Below, piece after piece: positions 26,088-38,040 of a DNA stretch of 64,000 nt (position 1 is the stretch's first letter; each line of letters begins with the position of its first letter). Origin of the DNA: Neofusicoccum parvum (Eukaryota > Ascomycota > Dothideomycetes > Botryosphaeriales > Botryosphaeriaceae). The notes beneath the pieces were generated by a model, which was given only the letters and a program-made list of their open reading frames with translations, made no database searches and had not been told where the DNA came from. Made by a program: the position numbers and the translations under genes. The stretch lies in the NCBI GenBank assembly GCA_020912385.1, contig CP087211.1, positions 2,232,001 through 2,296,000 on the forward strand, given 5' to 3'.

Positions 26088-26476
26088 TCGTGGGCGTGGG
26101 CGTCTGCTCGATCGGTGCGGGGAGAGCTCGTGGGCGGTGCAGTGGACGGCGAGCGGCGGGGCCTTGGCGACGAGCACCCAGGCCCGGCCTGGCACACCTC
26201 GCTGCCGCTTCATCCGCGTCTGCTCTGCCCCCCAGCCCGCCGCCCAGCCCCGACAGCGGCTGGCCTGCCTTAGTCATGGCCACGGCGTGCCGCCGACCAG
26301 CCTGATATTGCGCTCCACCTCCGCACGCCAGTGCTCGCCAGCGCCCGCCCATCGCGATCTGTGGCCCAAGTCCCCGTCCACTTAACCGCTGAACCACCAC
26401 CGGTGCCCGGCCTCTGCCTGCGCCCGCGATGCCCGCGCCCGCATCCTTGTAACGTCGAATCTGCTGCGCCCGCGCC
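23877..26476. other. gene-poor region, 2.6 kb
   Basis: No convincing gene. The longest open frame (25066-25755, plus, 229 codons) starts without a clear context, lacks recognisable domains and is mirrored by an open frame on the other strand. The last 600 bases become very GC-rich, include a hexanucleotide repeat, and are probably the promoter and 5' UTR of the RING gene at 26477. Confidence 0.4.
26057..26086. repeat. (GGCGCG)5 hexanucleotide repeat
   Basis: Five exact units of GGCGCG, followed by degenerate copies to about 26102. It lies about 400 bases upstream of the PA-TM-RING start codon. Alternating G and C could adopt Z-DNA or other structures. Confidence 0.9.
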
Positions 26477-28405
26477 ATGTCTGCGACCGTGCTGATGCGC
26501 TTCGTGCGCGTCGCCTGCGCCGGCGGGCTGGCTCTCACGGCCGCTGTGTCGGCGCAGACGGTGACGCCCGCCAACTCGACCGACCAGCAGGCCCTCCAGC
26601 ATGGCATTGAGCTCTCGGTTGTCCGCAATACCGAGGACGGCGCTATGGTGCCCATCTCGCACGTCGTTCCGCTCACGGCCCGCGCGGCTGAGGACCTGGA
26701 GGTTCGTTTGCTCCGCCTTCTGCCGCCTTCGTCTGACATGATACACCTGCACCGGCCGAGCCGAAACAGCCACCCATAACTGACATTCCCGCCCACAGCC
26801 CCCTGGCCGGACCGGCCAACTCTTCTATGCCACCGACCAGACCCGCGAGCGCGTCAACAGCTCCCACATTGCCTACATCAACTGCGACCCCACCGCCTAC
26901 AAGGGGAATCTCCAGGCCGCCGACGTCTTCAACACCGTCATCACCAACGGCGCCATCGCCGCGCTGTTCTTCAGCCAGTCTGCCAGCTACTGCAACGTCA
27001 CCGGCATTGCCGACACCAATCCGTTTGTGTATTCTATGATCAATGCGACCACGTCGCAGCAAGTCCTTGAAGACCTCGTAGAAACCACCAGCGCCGGAAC
27101 GAAGTACTACTTTGCGCGAATCCAGCCCAGCGCCGACGAAACCACTCCTGACAACGGCACCATGAGCAGCAACGGCAGCACCACCGGCTCCGACCAGGAC
27201 TCCCAGTCGCAGAACAACCCTCTTGGTCCCTCACCTTCAACCGCCGTGGCCATGATCATCCTGTACAGCATCACCGGCGTTATCACGGCGCTTTTCCTGG
27301 TCATTATCATCACCGGCGCTCTACGAGCCCACCGTCATCCTGAAAGATACGGCCCTGGCGTGGTGCTCAACGGCGGAAGAGGCGGAGCCCGTCAGACCCG
27401 CGTGCGCGGCATTGCGCGCGCCATGCTGGACACCCTGCCAGTGGTGAAATTTGGAGACCAGACGAACAACAACCACCCGCCCAAGCCTACGGATGTGGAG
27501 ATGGGCGATACGACGGCGAGAAACAGCGCGGAGGAGGAGCAGCAGCAACAGCGGAGAGGCCCGGAGGGCAACGAACAGGCGGAGACGATCATGGCAGCTG
27601 GCGGAGCGGAAACATCCGCCGTCAACGGCAGGAACTCGTACGAAGGCTCCGGGGCTCCGCGCGCAGCCGCCGCCGCCGCCCCCACGGCCAACGACACCGA
27701 GGCATCTGCTGATGCTGAGGCGGGCATTGCTCCGGCAGCTGCCGGCAGCAGCGCGGAAAACCTCGCATCCGAGGGCGACGCTTACACAGGCTGCACCATC
27801 TGCACCGAGGAATTCGAGCCCGGCCAGGACGTCCGCGTGCTGCCCTGCGACCACAAGTTCCACCCCGCATGCATTGACCCATGGTTGCTCAACGTCAGCG
27901 GGACCTGTCCGCTATGGTAAGTTTCCTATCCGGCTTAGCCCCCAGCACCATCACCCGATGATCTGCACAAGAGAAGACCCTCCGAGACTGACACAACCCC
28001 AACAGCCGCATCAACCTCAACCCCGCCAACCCCGACGACGCGGCCGCCAACGACGCCGACGGCAACGCGTCGACGCGCCGCTCGGCCTCGATCCTCGCGC
28101 CGCCGCTCTCGCCCACCGACGCCGCCGCCGCCAACATCCCCTCGCACCACCGCCGCAGCGTCTTCCGCGACCTCCTCCACCTGCGCGGCCCCGCCTCGTC
28201 CGAGGAGCGCCTCGCCATGGCCCGCCGCATGGCCGGCGAGCGCCGCGGCGCCGCCGCCACCGCTCCCTCCGCTGCCGCCGCGGACGACCGCCGTCGCAGC
28301 CGCTTGAGCACCCTGTTCCGTCGCGACCGCGCCGCTGCGCCGGCGGACGGCGAGGCCCCGCCTGTGCCGGAGCAGAACGAGCCGCCTCGCCGCGGCGAGA
28401 TCTGA
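26477..28405 (+). CDS. PA-TM-RING (RNF13/GRAIL-like) membrane E3 ubiquitin ligase
   Basis: Exons join(26477..26701, 26799..27916, 28006..28405) give 580 residues. A signal peptide (ALTAAVSAQ) leads into a lumenal protease-associated-type region with [18 protein letters not shown] and [12 protein letters not shown]. One transmembrane helix follows ([20 protein letters not shown]). The cytosolic part holds a C3H2C3 RING-H2: [25 protein letters not shown] and CPLC. The second intron (GTAAGT) splits the codon of the last zinc-binding cysteine, so the exon 2 frame alone ends CPLW-stop and lacks a complete RING. The tail after the RING is Ala/Arg-rich. PA-TM-RING proteins ubiquitinate cargo at endosome, vacuole or Golgi membranes; the substrate here is unknown. 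Confidence 0.92.
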
Positions 28406-31400
28406 GGGAGATTTTCTGCTTCCTTTTAACTCGGCTTTGCGTATATGTGATGCACGTGCGGGCTGCGAAGTGGCGTGCAGCTGTTCTATCTCTCTTTTGA
28501 TGGGCTTTTTCACGGTTACGATTATGAATGGGAGGTGCTTGCGGGTTTTGCTGCTACATGGGTGGATCACGAAGGAAATCCATTGCAAGGCGTTTTGACC
28601 GGGGGAGTTTTGTCGTTTTTGGCCTGAGCTGCGTCGGGGAGGTGTGTGCATGAGGGGTGCATTTCACGGGGTGGGTGGGTGGATAGGTGGTGGATGGTTG
28701 CCTTTCTTGTTTTTTTTTTTTTTTCTATATCCGCGGCAAAGCAAAAGAATCGGTGGGTCGTTCGATTGATTTGTGGAAAGGGATGGATTGATGGGCTTTT
28801 TTTTTCGCAGTAGATCACGGGGTGGCATATGCATGCATGAGTGTTTTCGTGGTTGGTTTGGGTCTTACTCAGCGAAGCGAGCGAGCGAGCTGTCTGGCTT
28901 GTGGGAAGGCGAATGGGAAAGATCCTTGCTGATGATGATGGGGATGATGGATGTACGTGATGATGCGGTCAGCGTGGACGTGGCTATGCATGTGCGAAAT
29001 GTGTTGTCTTCGGCGTCTGCTGTAGATGGACTGATGTAAAGAGGGCCTTCAATGACGTATATAGCTTGCTTGCGTGCTGTGCATGGTAGCTGTCTTCCCT
29101 GCTGGCACTTGGCCTTGATTGCGTGAGCTGCTTGGCGAAAGGGGCTGTGCGGTTGGTAGGAAAAGCTTATATGCTGGTATTTGAGTTTCTTTGCTTTTGG
29201 GTCACGTTTCGTGGGTGGGAGGGGAGCTTGCGTGTCGTTGGATTTCAGGTCATGACGTATGAGGTCATCATGTCTCAGAATTTGCGAGGGTGTTTGAGGA
29301 ATTGAGGATAATGCTCGACGCTGAAGGTGATGGCGTTGAGACCGAGGAGGTAACGTCTTTTCATAGGCAGCTTAAACTGTCGCCCGGATGGGTTCGGAGT
29401 TTCGTTCTATCCAACCCTTGAATTATGCGTGCATCGATAATCTACCGGAGAGAAACGGAATGGACTGCTGACCAATGCACAGCACGGCCTTGCCATATCG
29501 TTGTGCCAAAACTTCGATTGGCTGGGCGCGACAATGCACATGAGGCTGGATATGAGATGGCCTTTTGGCCTTGTCATCCAACAACCTTCTTCTCTCAAAG
29601 TTGCCTCCTATATCAAATAGCGACACTAACGCTTCTATGGGTTCTCGAACGAGCTTGCAGAAGAGGCAATCATAGGAATAAAGGGGGAAAGGGTTACGAA
29701 GTCATATAGACTGTCGTCTTGCTCACGAAGAAATGTTTCCCAGCAGCATATTTCAGTGATTAAAACCCACGTCATTTATCTAGCCAAGAGATAACTACAT
29801 TGAGATAGGCACGTTGTTCTTTACAGACCTTTCACGTGTAAAAGATCTGACCAGAATAGCTATTTGAGGGAGCTGGTGCCTTGGCATAGTTTAACTCCAT
29901 AAAAGAGGTCCACTACCCTTCCTAATTTTGCAATACCAACTCACAAGATCGAATCTTAGATACATAACGTGGCAGTATCATACAGTTCTAGTCATTGCAA
30001 GCATGTTCTCTTTGGAATTTTATTAGTCTGTACTTCTCTAAAAGTATCCCTCAGTACCGGATTTAATGTGGCGCTACACCATTTCACCAATATAAAGCCC
30101 ATCACTACTTCGAGAAGACAATCTATTCCAAACCTAAGATTTAATAGATGCCATCTTCGCTGCTTACCAATCCTTGTCATCTAAGCTAGATGATCCACGT
30201 ACCTCTACTCTCGACTGGGTGGCCAAGTCCTCGATGTGGCAGGCAGATTCACAAAATACAATAACTCCCGGTGGAATCATTTCATAGAAACATAAACAGA
30301 GTAATCAAATTCCGAGGCCCTCTTTGTTTGCTTTGATTGCTTCCTCAAAGCTTAGAGAGATTGATTGAAGTCTCTCTGGGGGCGCCGGGTTCATAAAGGG
30401 CGAGGAGGTCCGTTCAGCGCCCCATCTAGACTTGCTTAGCAGGATTGCTATAGAATCCGAGGTTGGTCTTCGTGGATTTCATTGAGATCGTATCACGAGA
30501 CACGAGGGCGGTATGTACGGAGGGCATATAAGCTGTGCGTGAGTGTCACGGCGCATGTGATGAGCGTTGAGAAGGTCTCCTATGACTTAAAGAGCACCAC
30601 GAGATACTGAGCACCAGAGGTGAGAAAGTAATATAAGATCAAGAAGTACTCGACTCTTTCGCCTCCTTCGTTAAATCATTGAACTGTCTGATCTGAACAG
30701 AATAGCGAAACAACCTCACTCATCGTTCACTCGTTAAAGACTTTAGATGCCAAAGCGCCACCCGGGTCCGTTCCATCTCACTTTCGTCTGCTTTGGTACT
30801 GAGTAAGCTGATCTCATCTTATTATCATTTCACAATAGTTCCAACTTTTAAATTGCAACACCAATCAACACTACCTTTACGTTAAACTTCCGGAACCTAC
30901 CATCATCTTTTCCTGATGAGCATCATCGTGGTATAACTCCATGCTGTCCAATGCCGCTGGCTAATTCCAACCACGCACAGTGGTGGTGGTCTCAAACAGC
31001 AGAATATACTCCAGTCACGAGCGCTGCCGGCAAAGTAACGTGATTGTTTGTTTGTGGAAAAGCAGTGAGAGGGGCAGGGCAGTGTTGAGGTAGATGATGG
31101 GATAGACCAGAGAGCTTCTTTTAGGCTTTCCATCAGGAGCCGTTCCTCTCCCTCAAAATATCGCGGGGCACATCACGAGGCAGAATCAGAGAACCTTGCG
31201 TAAATGTCTAATCGAGCTGGTGAAGTCCAATGACATGGCTCAGCAGGCATCAAGGGGTCCTGCTAATTAGCATCTAAGGTGCATCGGTTGAGAATCTGCA
31301 CAGCTTTTCAGGTGACCAACCACAACAACTAATGTTCAAGAAGAAAGATTGAAAGCAACATGGGTATCTTTTTGAAAACCTTCGCCCATCTCATCCATCC

Positions 31401-31420
31401 ATGCCTCTTCTCTTTTTCCC
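28406..31420. other. intergenic, partly AT-rich, 3.0 kb
   Basis: No gene is supported. It starts with the 3' flank of the RING gene. A run of about 15 T lies near 28710. Bases 29750-30900 are clearly more AT-rich than the surroundings, with only short open frames. No terminal repeats or transposase-like frames were seen. Confidence 0.4.
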
Positions 31421-32822
31421 CTACGCATGTCCATTCGCGAACCTCCTCGCCAACCACCCACTCCCATTTTCCAGATACTCCTCCCTCGTCACCGCCACCC
31501 CCCTCAACCCCTCCCCACCCCCCCTCGCCAACCTCACCCCACCCCTCCACGTATACGTCAACGGATCCTCCGGCCTCCTCACCCTCACCGGCCACTCCCC
31601 CGGCACAATCGCCCGCAACTCCCTCTCCAACCTCTCCACGAACCCCGGCAGCAAGGCGTTCCCACCCACCACCACCACATTCGCCAGCAACCCCGGCCAC
31701 AGCGCCTCGGGCAGCACCTGCAAGCTCTGCAGCACGGCCTCCGGCAGCCCGGCCTCGGGCATGCCGATATCGCCCGGGCTGAACAGCAGCTCAGGCACGG
31801 CGAAGCGCTCGTTGCCCAGGGGCAGCAGGTCCTCCTGCTTGGGGCCCTGGGCGACGGCGCCCAGACGCCTGGCCTTGGCGGCGGCGGAGGGGTCGTGCGG
31901 GCGGGCGAAGCCGCGCTGGCGGTCGGTGTAGTCGGGGAGGACGTAGTCGACGACGATGGAGGCGTCTGGGGGCTTGATGTTGCTCCCCTTGGTCCAGGTG
32001 CGCTCGAGGTCGGCGCGGAAGTCGGCCGAGACGAAGCAGACGTCTTCTTTGATCTCGTTGACTAGGTGCGTCTCGTCCATGAAGTTGTAGGCGCGCAGCG
32101 AGATGAGCTCTTTGAGGTAGTTGGTCAGGAACTTGCCGCCGACGGAGAGGCGCCGGATGGCGGACGGGAAGGGCCGGCCGTGGTGGAGCGGTGTGATGGT
32201 TGTGTGGGAGTAGCCGGTGTCGATGAGGAGGAGGTTTTCGGCGGGGAGGGAGGGGTCGGCGGGCGCGGGGTCGGAGAAGAGGGCGGGGATGTCGTTGTAG
32301 GCGTTCAGCGCAGGCGCGAGGCAGCGGTAGTAGGACGCGAACTCGAACTCTTCGAAGACCATCTGGTCGCAGTTGGTCTGCAGCGCTTGCGGGGAGTTGG
32401 GCGCCTCGGTCAGGACGAGGGTGGTGTTGTGTGGGTCGCACTGCATTTGTGAGGATTGGTGAGTGGCCACACGAGTTTTCGACGGAGTTGAGGGCTGCAG
32501 CGCTGGGTACCTTCAGTGGCGCGTCGTTCCCCAGAAACTCGTGGTCCCAGATGGCCTTCTCACCCTCCCAGTTCACGATGTAGCCCTTCTCGACGGGCCT
32601 CCGAAAGGCCATCTCGCCAAAGTCCTTGCATTGGTCCAGCTGCGATCCAATCCAGACGCGTCGGTCTCTTGCGCGAGCTATGCAGTTGGGGCTGATCCGG
32701 CACGATGGTTCGGTCGCGTCGTCGGCTGGGACGAAGCCAGCCTTGATGCTGTAAGCGCCATTGTCGACGACGAGGGTCTGCGACGGGAGCGACGGCTTGG
32801 CAGCTTTGGAAGCTCGGGGCAT
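31421..32822 (-). CDS. ARP6: actin-related protein 6 (ARP6)
   Basis: Two exons, complement(join(31421..32440, 32511..32822)), give 443 residues, close to yeast Arp6 (438). The actin fold begins with LVVDNGAYSIKAGF. Later landmarks are VNWEGEKAIWDHEFLG, the splice-junction motif LKCDPH, LTEAPNSPQA, VFEEFEFASYYRC, the phosphate-2 motif LLIDTGYSHTTITP and GGKFLTNYLKE. The junction LKCDPHNTTLVLTEAPN is characteristic of Arp6 among actin-related proteins. Arp6 is a subunit of the SWR1 chromatin remodeller that installs H2A.Z at promoters; it acts with Swc6 in the nucleus. The 70-base intron is phase 0. Confidence 0.93.
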
Positions 32823-34772
32823 GGCGGGGTGGGAGGAGGGGTCGGTGGTGGGTGAGGGCAGCGGAGATGTTTTCGCGCGGCGCGTCTGCATGTGACGTCG
32901 ATCGCTCGGATCTCCGCCGGGGCAGCGTCGGCCACACCCGCTGCCTTTTCTCCATCTCGACGCTCATCCATCACCCCTCACCTGCTGCTGTCGCTCTCAT
33001 TCCAGCATGCGCGATTTCCGCCGTCGGATCCTTTCCCCCTTACTCTGACGTAGGGGTGGCTTCTCGTCTGCATTGTCGCCCGTGAACTCCTTCATCGGCA
33101 ATAGCCGCACAACGAAGAGCCTGCATCCCGCAAGGCACGGCCGACAGGACTCCGTGTGACGGTCATTATGTCAGCCGAAGGAGTAGGAGCGCAGACTGGG
33201 CGCATGCGAATAAGATTTACTGCCTAGACCGGCTAACCAGCGTCGCGGGTGTTTTGTTTGCTCTAGATTGCTCAGACAGTCCGAACGCAGGGATGCCTGG
33301 GAACCGCCTCGACGGACAGCTGTTCTATGCTGACGATGCACACTTAGATATGCACTTCCTCGAGTGAGGCATTAACACCAGCCACGGGAAACGGCTGTGG
33401 CCCACTCTGTCCGCGTCCAGGAATCCCGCCGGTCACACCCACACTCACAACCGCATTAGCCGAGCAGCCACGCTGGAGATATTCTTATATCCGGGGGCTT
33501 TGGAGCTGAGCAGCAAGGCAGCTGCGGTGTCACAGCCGTCTCGCCCGGAGACTCAGTGTCTCGGAAATGCAGGAGCACGACGGCCAGCCTGGCCTGTGTC
33601 GGAGTGCCGCCGCGTGGACAGCAGACACCGCGCGCCTGCCTATACGGAGCAGTGCAAATGGGAAAGTAGCATCGCGACGGCCGGGCGCAATGAACAGCGC
33701 AGCCAATCCCGGGCTGGCCGGTCGCAGCGGTTGCACAACCTTATTTTTACCGCCACGGTCCATCAGCTTGCTGCGAACAGTCGGCCTCGCCTCGCAAGAG
33801 CCCCCACCTGTCTCAACACACGGGCAGCATGATGCGCGGCGCCGTCACCACGATGCGCCCAACGCGGCCTGCGAATCGCAGCAACGGCAATGCACGATGC
33901 GGCGCTTGGCGGACGTCAGCCGGCGCGCTCGACACATGGGCAAATGGAGAGGTAAGCAGCGACAGAGCATGGCATAGTGCTGAAACAGCCACGCCTGCCC
34001 AAGATCTGCCCAGTGTTTGCCCCATGCGGCGCTGGACAGGCCCGTACGGAATGCCCTCGTGGGCAAATGGACCCGCGCCGGCCGCCTGTAGCCAATCGGC
34101 AAGGCCGAGGCGGAGCGCTAACCGCCCCCGGCCTGTCCTTCCAGAACGTCCGCCCACCGGGCCCCCATGCCTCAGCGGCCGGGAGCCATGCAGCATTGGT
34201 CGTGTCCACGCTTGTTTCCTCTGCGCAGGGGCGTTGACAGTTCTTGAATCACCACCACCGTGCTCGGCATCACGCTCCGCGCGCAGAGCCAAGCCGTGCG
34301 GAGAACTGCCGGTCGTCTTTCCTAGACGAGCAAGGCTAAGCAAAACCTCCGTGCTCTGCCGCGCCCCAAGCCCCGGCCAGCTGACGCCCGGCGCGGACGA
34401 GGTCAAGCCGTGTTGAACCCCGAACCTCGTGCTTCCTTCGCGTCAATTCACCAACCTCACCTGTCAGCATGGTCGACGGCTGCGCCGAAGCTTCTTCTCC
34501 TGCGAGGAGCCCTAAAGCGGAATCTTGATTGCTTCCCGCGTCTCACCAGCCCTGGACAGCTCAGCAGTGCGCTGTCTGCCCCACGGAATAGGAATACGCC
34601 CTACTATTAAGCCACTCGGCCCTCTAGCACGCGCTTCGGCCTCACCGTTCGCCCCTCCCCTTACTTGTGCAAGAGCCGCATCACCCGACCGCCCTGAGCA
34701 GCCCAGCTCCTGCTTAAAGCCTTCTCATTTTCCTTTCGTTTCCACCATTCCTCTCACTAAGCATCTTGCATC
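32823..34772. other. intergenic between divergent ARP6 and P450
   Basis: About 1.95 kb, GC-rich in the middle (33500-34400). Open frames there overlap on both strands and show no family signal. It contains both promoters. The last 100 bases before 34773 are CT-rich. Confidence 0.4.
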
Positions 34773-36504
34773 ATGGCCGTCGCACTATTTTTCTCGCCGC
34801 TGTTCCTCTTTGTGGTCATCACATCCATATTATACTTTTGCTATCGCTCTATCTCACTTTCCCTCGCCCGCCGGAAGTTTGCTCGGGAAAATCGCTGTCT
34901 TCCTCCTCCAGCTGCCAAGCTAAAAGATCCAATCCTAGGTCTTGACGGCCTCCTCATGAGCATCAAGGCTGCTAAAAAGCACCAACTTCTCCCCACCCTG
35001 ACCCAACGCCACTATGATATCGGTCCCACCTTCTCAACCCTCCGACTTGGCAGTCCCTCCATCATCACCATGGAGCCAGCCAACATCAAAGCTATCTTAG
35101 CGACGCGCTTCAAGGACTTCGCCATCGCGCCCTTCCGCCAACCCGCCCTCCACGGCTTCCTAGGCGACGGCATCTTCACGACCGACGGTGGACACTGGGC
35201 GGCGTCGCGCGCCATGATCCGACCCAACTTCGCACGCGACCAAGTAGCGGACCTGGAGGCCTTCGAGCGGCACATCGTGGACCTCTTCGCCGTGATCCCG
35301 CGCGACGGCGCTACGCCGTTCGACTTGCAGGAGCTCTTCTTCCGCTTCACCATCGACTCGGCGACCGAGTTCCTGTTCGGCAAGAGCGTGAACAGCCTGC
35401 GGCTGACCCAGGGCGAGGCCGCGGAGAGCAGGTTCGCCGAGGCGTTCACCGTGGCGCAGGCGGAGGGGCTGGATCTGATCCGCCTGGGCCCGCTGGCGCG
35501 CCTCGTGGGGGCCAAGGCGAAGGTCTCGGACGGCGAGCGGGCCGTTGATGTGGTACACTCGTACGTGGATCAGTTCGTTGATGAGGCCGTGCGGTACAGG
35601 GAGGAGCTGGAGCTGCAGGGTGGTGCGGAGAAGAAGGAGGACGAGAAGTATGTCTTCCTGCATGAGCTAGCCAAGCAGACAAAGGACAAGCGCCGCCTTC
35701 GCGACGAACTGCTCAACGTTCTGCTGGCTGGCCGCGACACGACTGCCAGCTTGCTGGGGAACCTGTTCTTCGTCTTGTCGAAACGACCGGATGTTTGGAA
35801 GAAGTTGAGGGCAGAGGTTGAAGAGACGCTTGGAGGAAAGCCGCCGACGTACGAGCAGCTGCGCAATATGAAGTACCTGAAGTGGTGCATGAACGAATGT
35901 AAGTCCAACCACTCCACGACATCGACCTTGCCACAATTCCAACCCAGTTGGGGCCGTGTTTGGTGTGTGAGTCCTGCCTGCCGGACGGCAGCATACTGCC
36001 TATCCAACATGCAGACCAACACACCACCATTTATCCTCTCCATCCCATCCCCTCTCTCATCACCCCAACTAACCCCCCACAGCCCTCCGCCTCCACCCCG
36101 TCGTGCCCCTCAACACCCGTATGTGCGTCGCCGACACCGTCCTCCCCACCGGCGGCGGCCCCACCGGCACCTCGCCCATCTTCCTCAAGCGCGGCACCAT
36201 CACGACCTACAACATCTACGCCATGCACCGGCGCACCGACCTGTACGGCGCCGACGCCGAAGTCTTCCGCCCCGAGCGCTGGGAGACGCTGCGCGTCGGC
36301 TGGGAGTACCTCCCCTTCAATGGCGGCCCGCGCATCTGCGTCGGCCAGCAGTACGCGTTGACGGAAGCCGGCTACGTGACGGCGAGGCTGGCGCAGGCGT
36401 TCGCGGAGGTGGAGAGCAAGGATCCGGAGGAGTGGCAGGAGCAGGTCACGTTGACGTTGTGTTCGGGGCGGGGGTGCAGGGTTGTGCTGAAGCCGGCGGC
36501 GTAA
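34773..36504 (+). CDS. cytochrome P450, CYP52-like (fatty acid/alkane omega-hydroxylase type)
   Basis: Two exons, join(34773..35898, 36083..36504), give 515 residues. An N-terminal membrane anchor (ALFFSPLFLFVVITSILYF) suggests the endoplasmic reticulum. Helix C has WAASRAMIRPNF. The CYP52-type segment FTIDSATEFLFGKSVNSL follows. Helix I has LLAGRDTTA. The ExxR motif (ESLRLHP) is completed by splicing at the 184-base intron. PERW lies in the meander, and the heme loop is FNGGPRICVGQQYALTEA. Family knowledge: CYP52 and related P450s omega-hydroxylate n-alkanes and fatty acids and allow growth on lipids. The exact substrate cannot be told from sequence. No secondary-metabolite genes flank it. 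Confidence 0.9.
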
Positions 36505-38040
36505 ACAGGCCATGGCGGATGGTTGGCCCCTTTGCCTTGGGAAGTAAAATTGGGGTGTCGGCTGCGGCTGCTTTGGTTCGTACAGATTTTTTTGGGTGCT
36601 CGCGCACACGGTAGGGATATGGCTGGCGGTACACTTCTTCGGTTCGGCGTTTGGTCTTGGGTTGTCTTCTCCCCGTATGGGATGGAGGACGTGCGATGAC
36701 ATAGATAACGGGTGGAACGGCTAATGTGAACCCGCGTTCTGCTTGTTTCTGAATGGTGGTGTCCGTTTGGTGTTGGTTCACGAAGTGCATCCGTGCGGCT
36801 GCGTAACGTACGCCGCAACGCCCGCGTCTTCTGGGCGTGTTACTCAAGGTAGTCGGGTCAGCCTTTTGAATATTGCTGTGACACGGCTAAATTTTAAACC
36901 ACGGATCAAATATTAGCTGCATGGCCTTTGTCGGCCTGGACTTTGCCCGAGAACTGCAGACAGCAGATATGTACATACAGGGATAAGTAGTGGCAATATA
37001 GACATGTGTGATCTAATCTCCATGAAGGACTTGCTGACCTCAGACGGAAATTCGGTACTACGTCATCACAATCCATGGAGTCGAAGCCTTCACCCGGGTG
37101 GGAAACTATACCAAGCCGCGCGCCTTACTCACCCGGATGAATACTTCAAATACGCACAGAAACCCACTGAACTCCACATAAATGAGACAATTCGGAGTCT
37201 ACTCGGGAGGTCCAGAAAGCCGCTCGGTAAATGAAGTGGCATGCGGAACACCTTGAATCAGATATTCCGCACCCTCTTTCTCATGCTGCCAAACGCTTCG
37301 ACTCCACACCCACCGCCCCCCCTACCAGCGCCCAAACATTCCCTTCGTCACCCAGCACCCACCGCCACCCTCCCACCATCCACCCCTCCACCCGCACCCG
37401 GCGTCGCACGCCCCCCGAAAACCAAACCCACCCAATCACACGCGCCGCGCAACCCGCACGTTCAAGACCGTCCCCCCCGCAGCCCCAACGCCCGACCAAT
37501 AACGCGCCCTGGACCCACCTCATCGGGCGCGACTTTTTCCCTTTGTCCCGGTTGGCCGGGGAGTCTCTTGTTGCTGCACGGGCGGGCGTGGCGCTCCCGA
37601 AACGGCAGGTCGTCCACCCACCCCACAACTTCGAACGTCGGAAGATTTGGAACGGTCCGCTGTGCGTCAGCGGAGCGCCGGGGCCGGGCTGGCGGGTCCG
37701 GCGCGGCGGCGGGCGTGGTTCGTTGGGTTGGTTTGGGGGTGGGGGAGGCGGGGGGTGGTGGTGGGTTGGAGGGGTTTGGGGGTGGAGCTGTCGTTCGGGC
37801 TTGGATTCTTAGAAACTCGAATATAGATAGATGTAATACAGGATATCTGGTGTAGCGGAACTTTGAAATCCTTACATCTTCCATTTCAATGGCATGAATC
37901 CCTGCAACAGAAACGGGAGATATAGATAAGGAGATGGACAGATTCAAGCCGCTTCATAAATCAATTGAGCGCTCGGTCTTCTAGATCTTGAGCACAGAAA
38001 GTTATCCTCAAACACTGATTTTATCCAGTTTCTCGAGTAT
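36505..38040. other. convergent intergenic with C-rich and G-rich tracts
   Basis: No gene is supported. A C-rich tract (37310-37480) is followed by a G-rich tract (37720-37795) on the same strand. They account for the long open frames at 37231-37947, which overlap in four frames. Confidence 0.45.

Noticed and set aside
33829..34416. Several 100-200 codon frames on both strands in 33.5-34.4 kb
   Set aside because: Mutually overlapping in a GC-rich stretch, with no domain; treated as intergenic.
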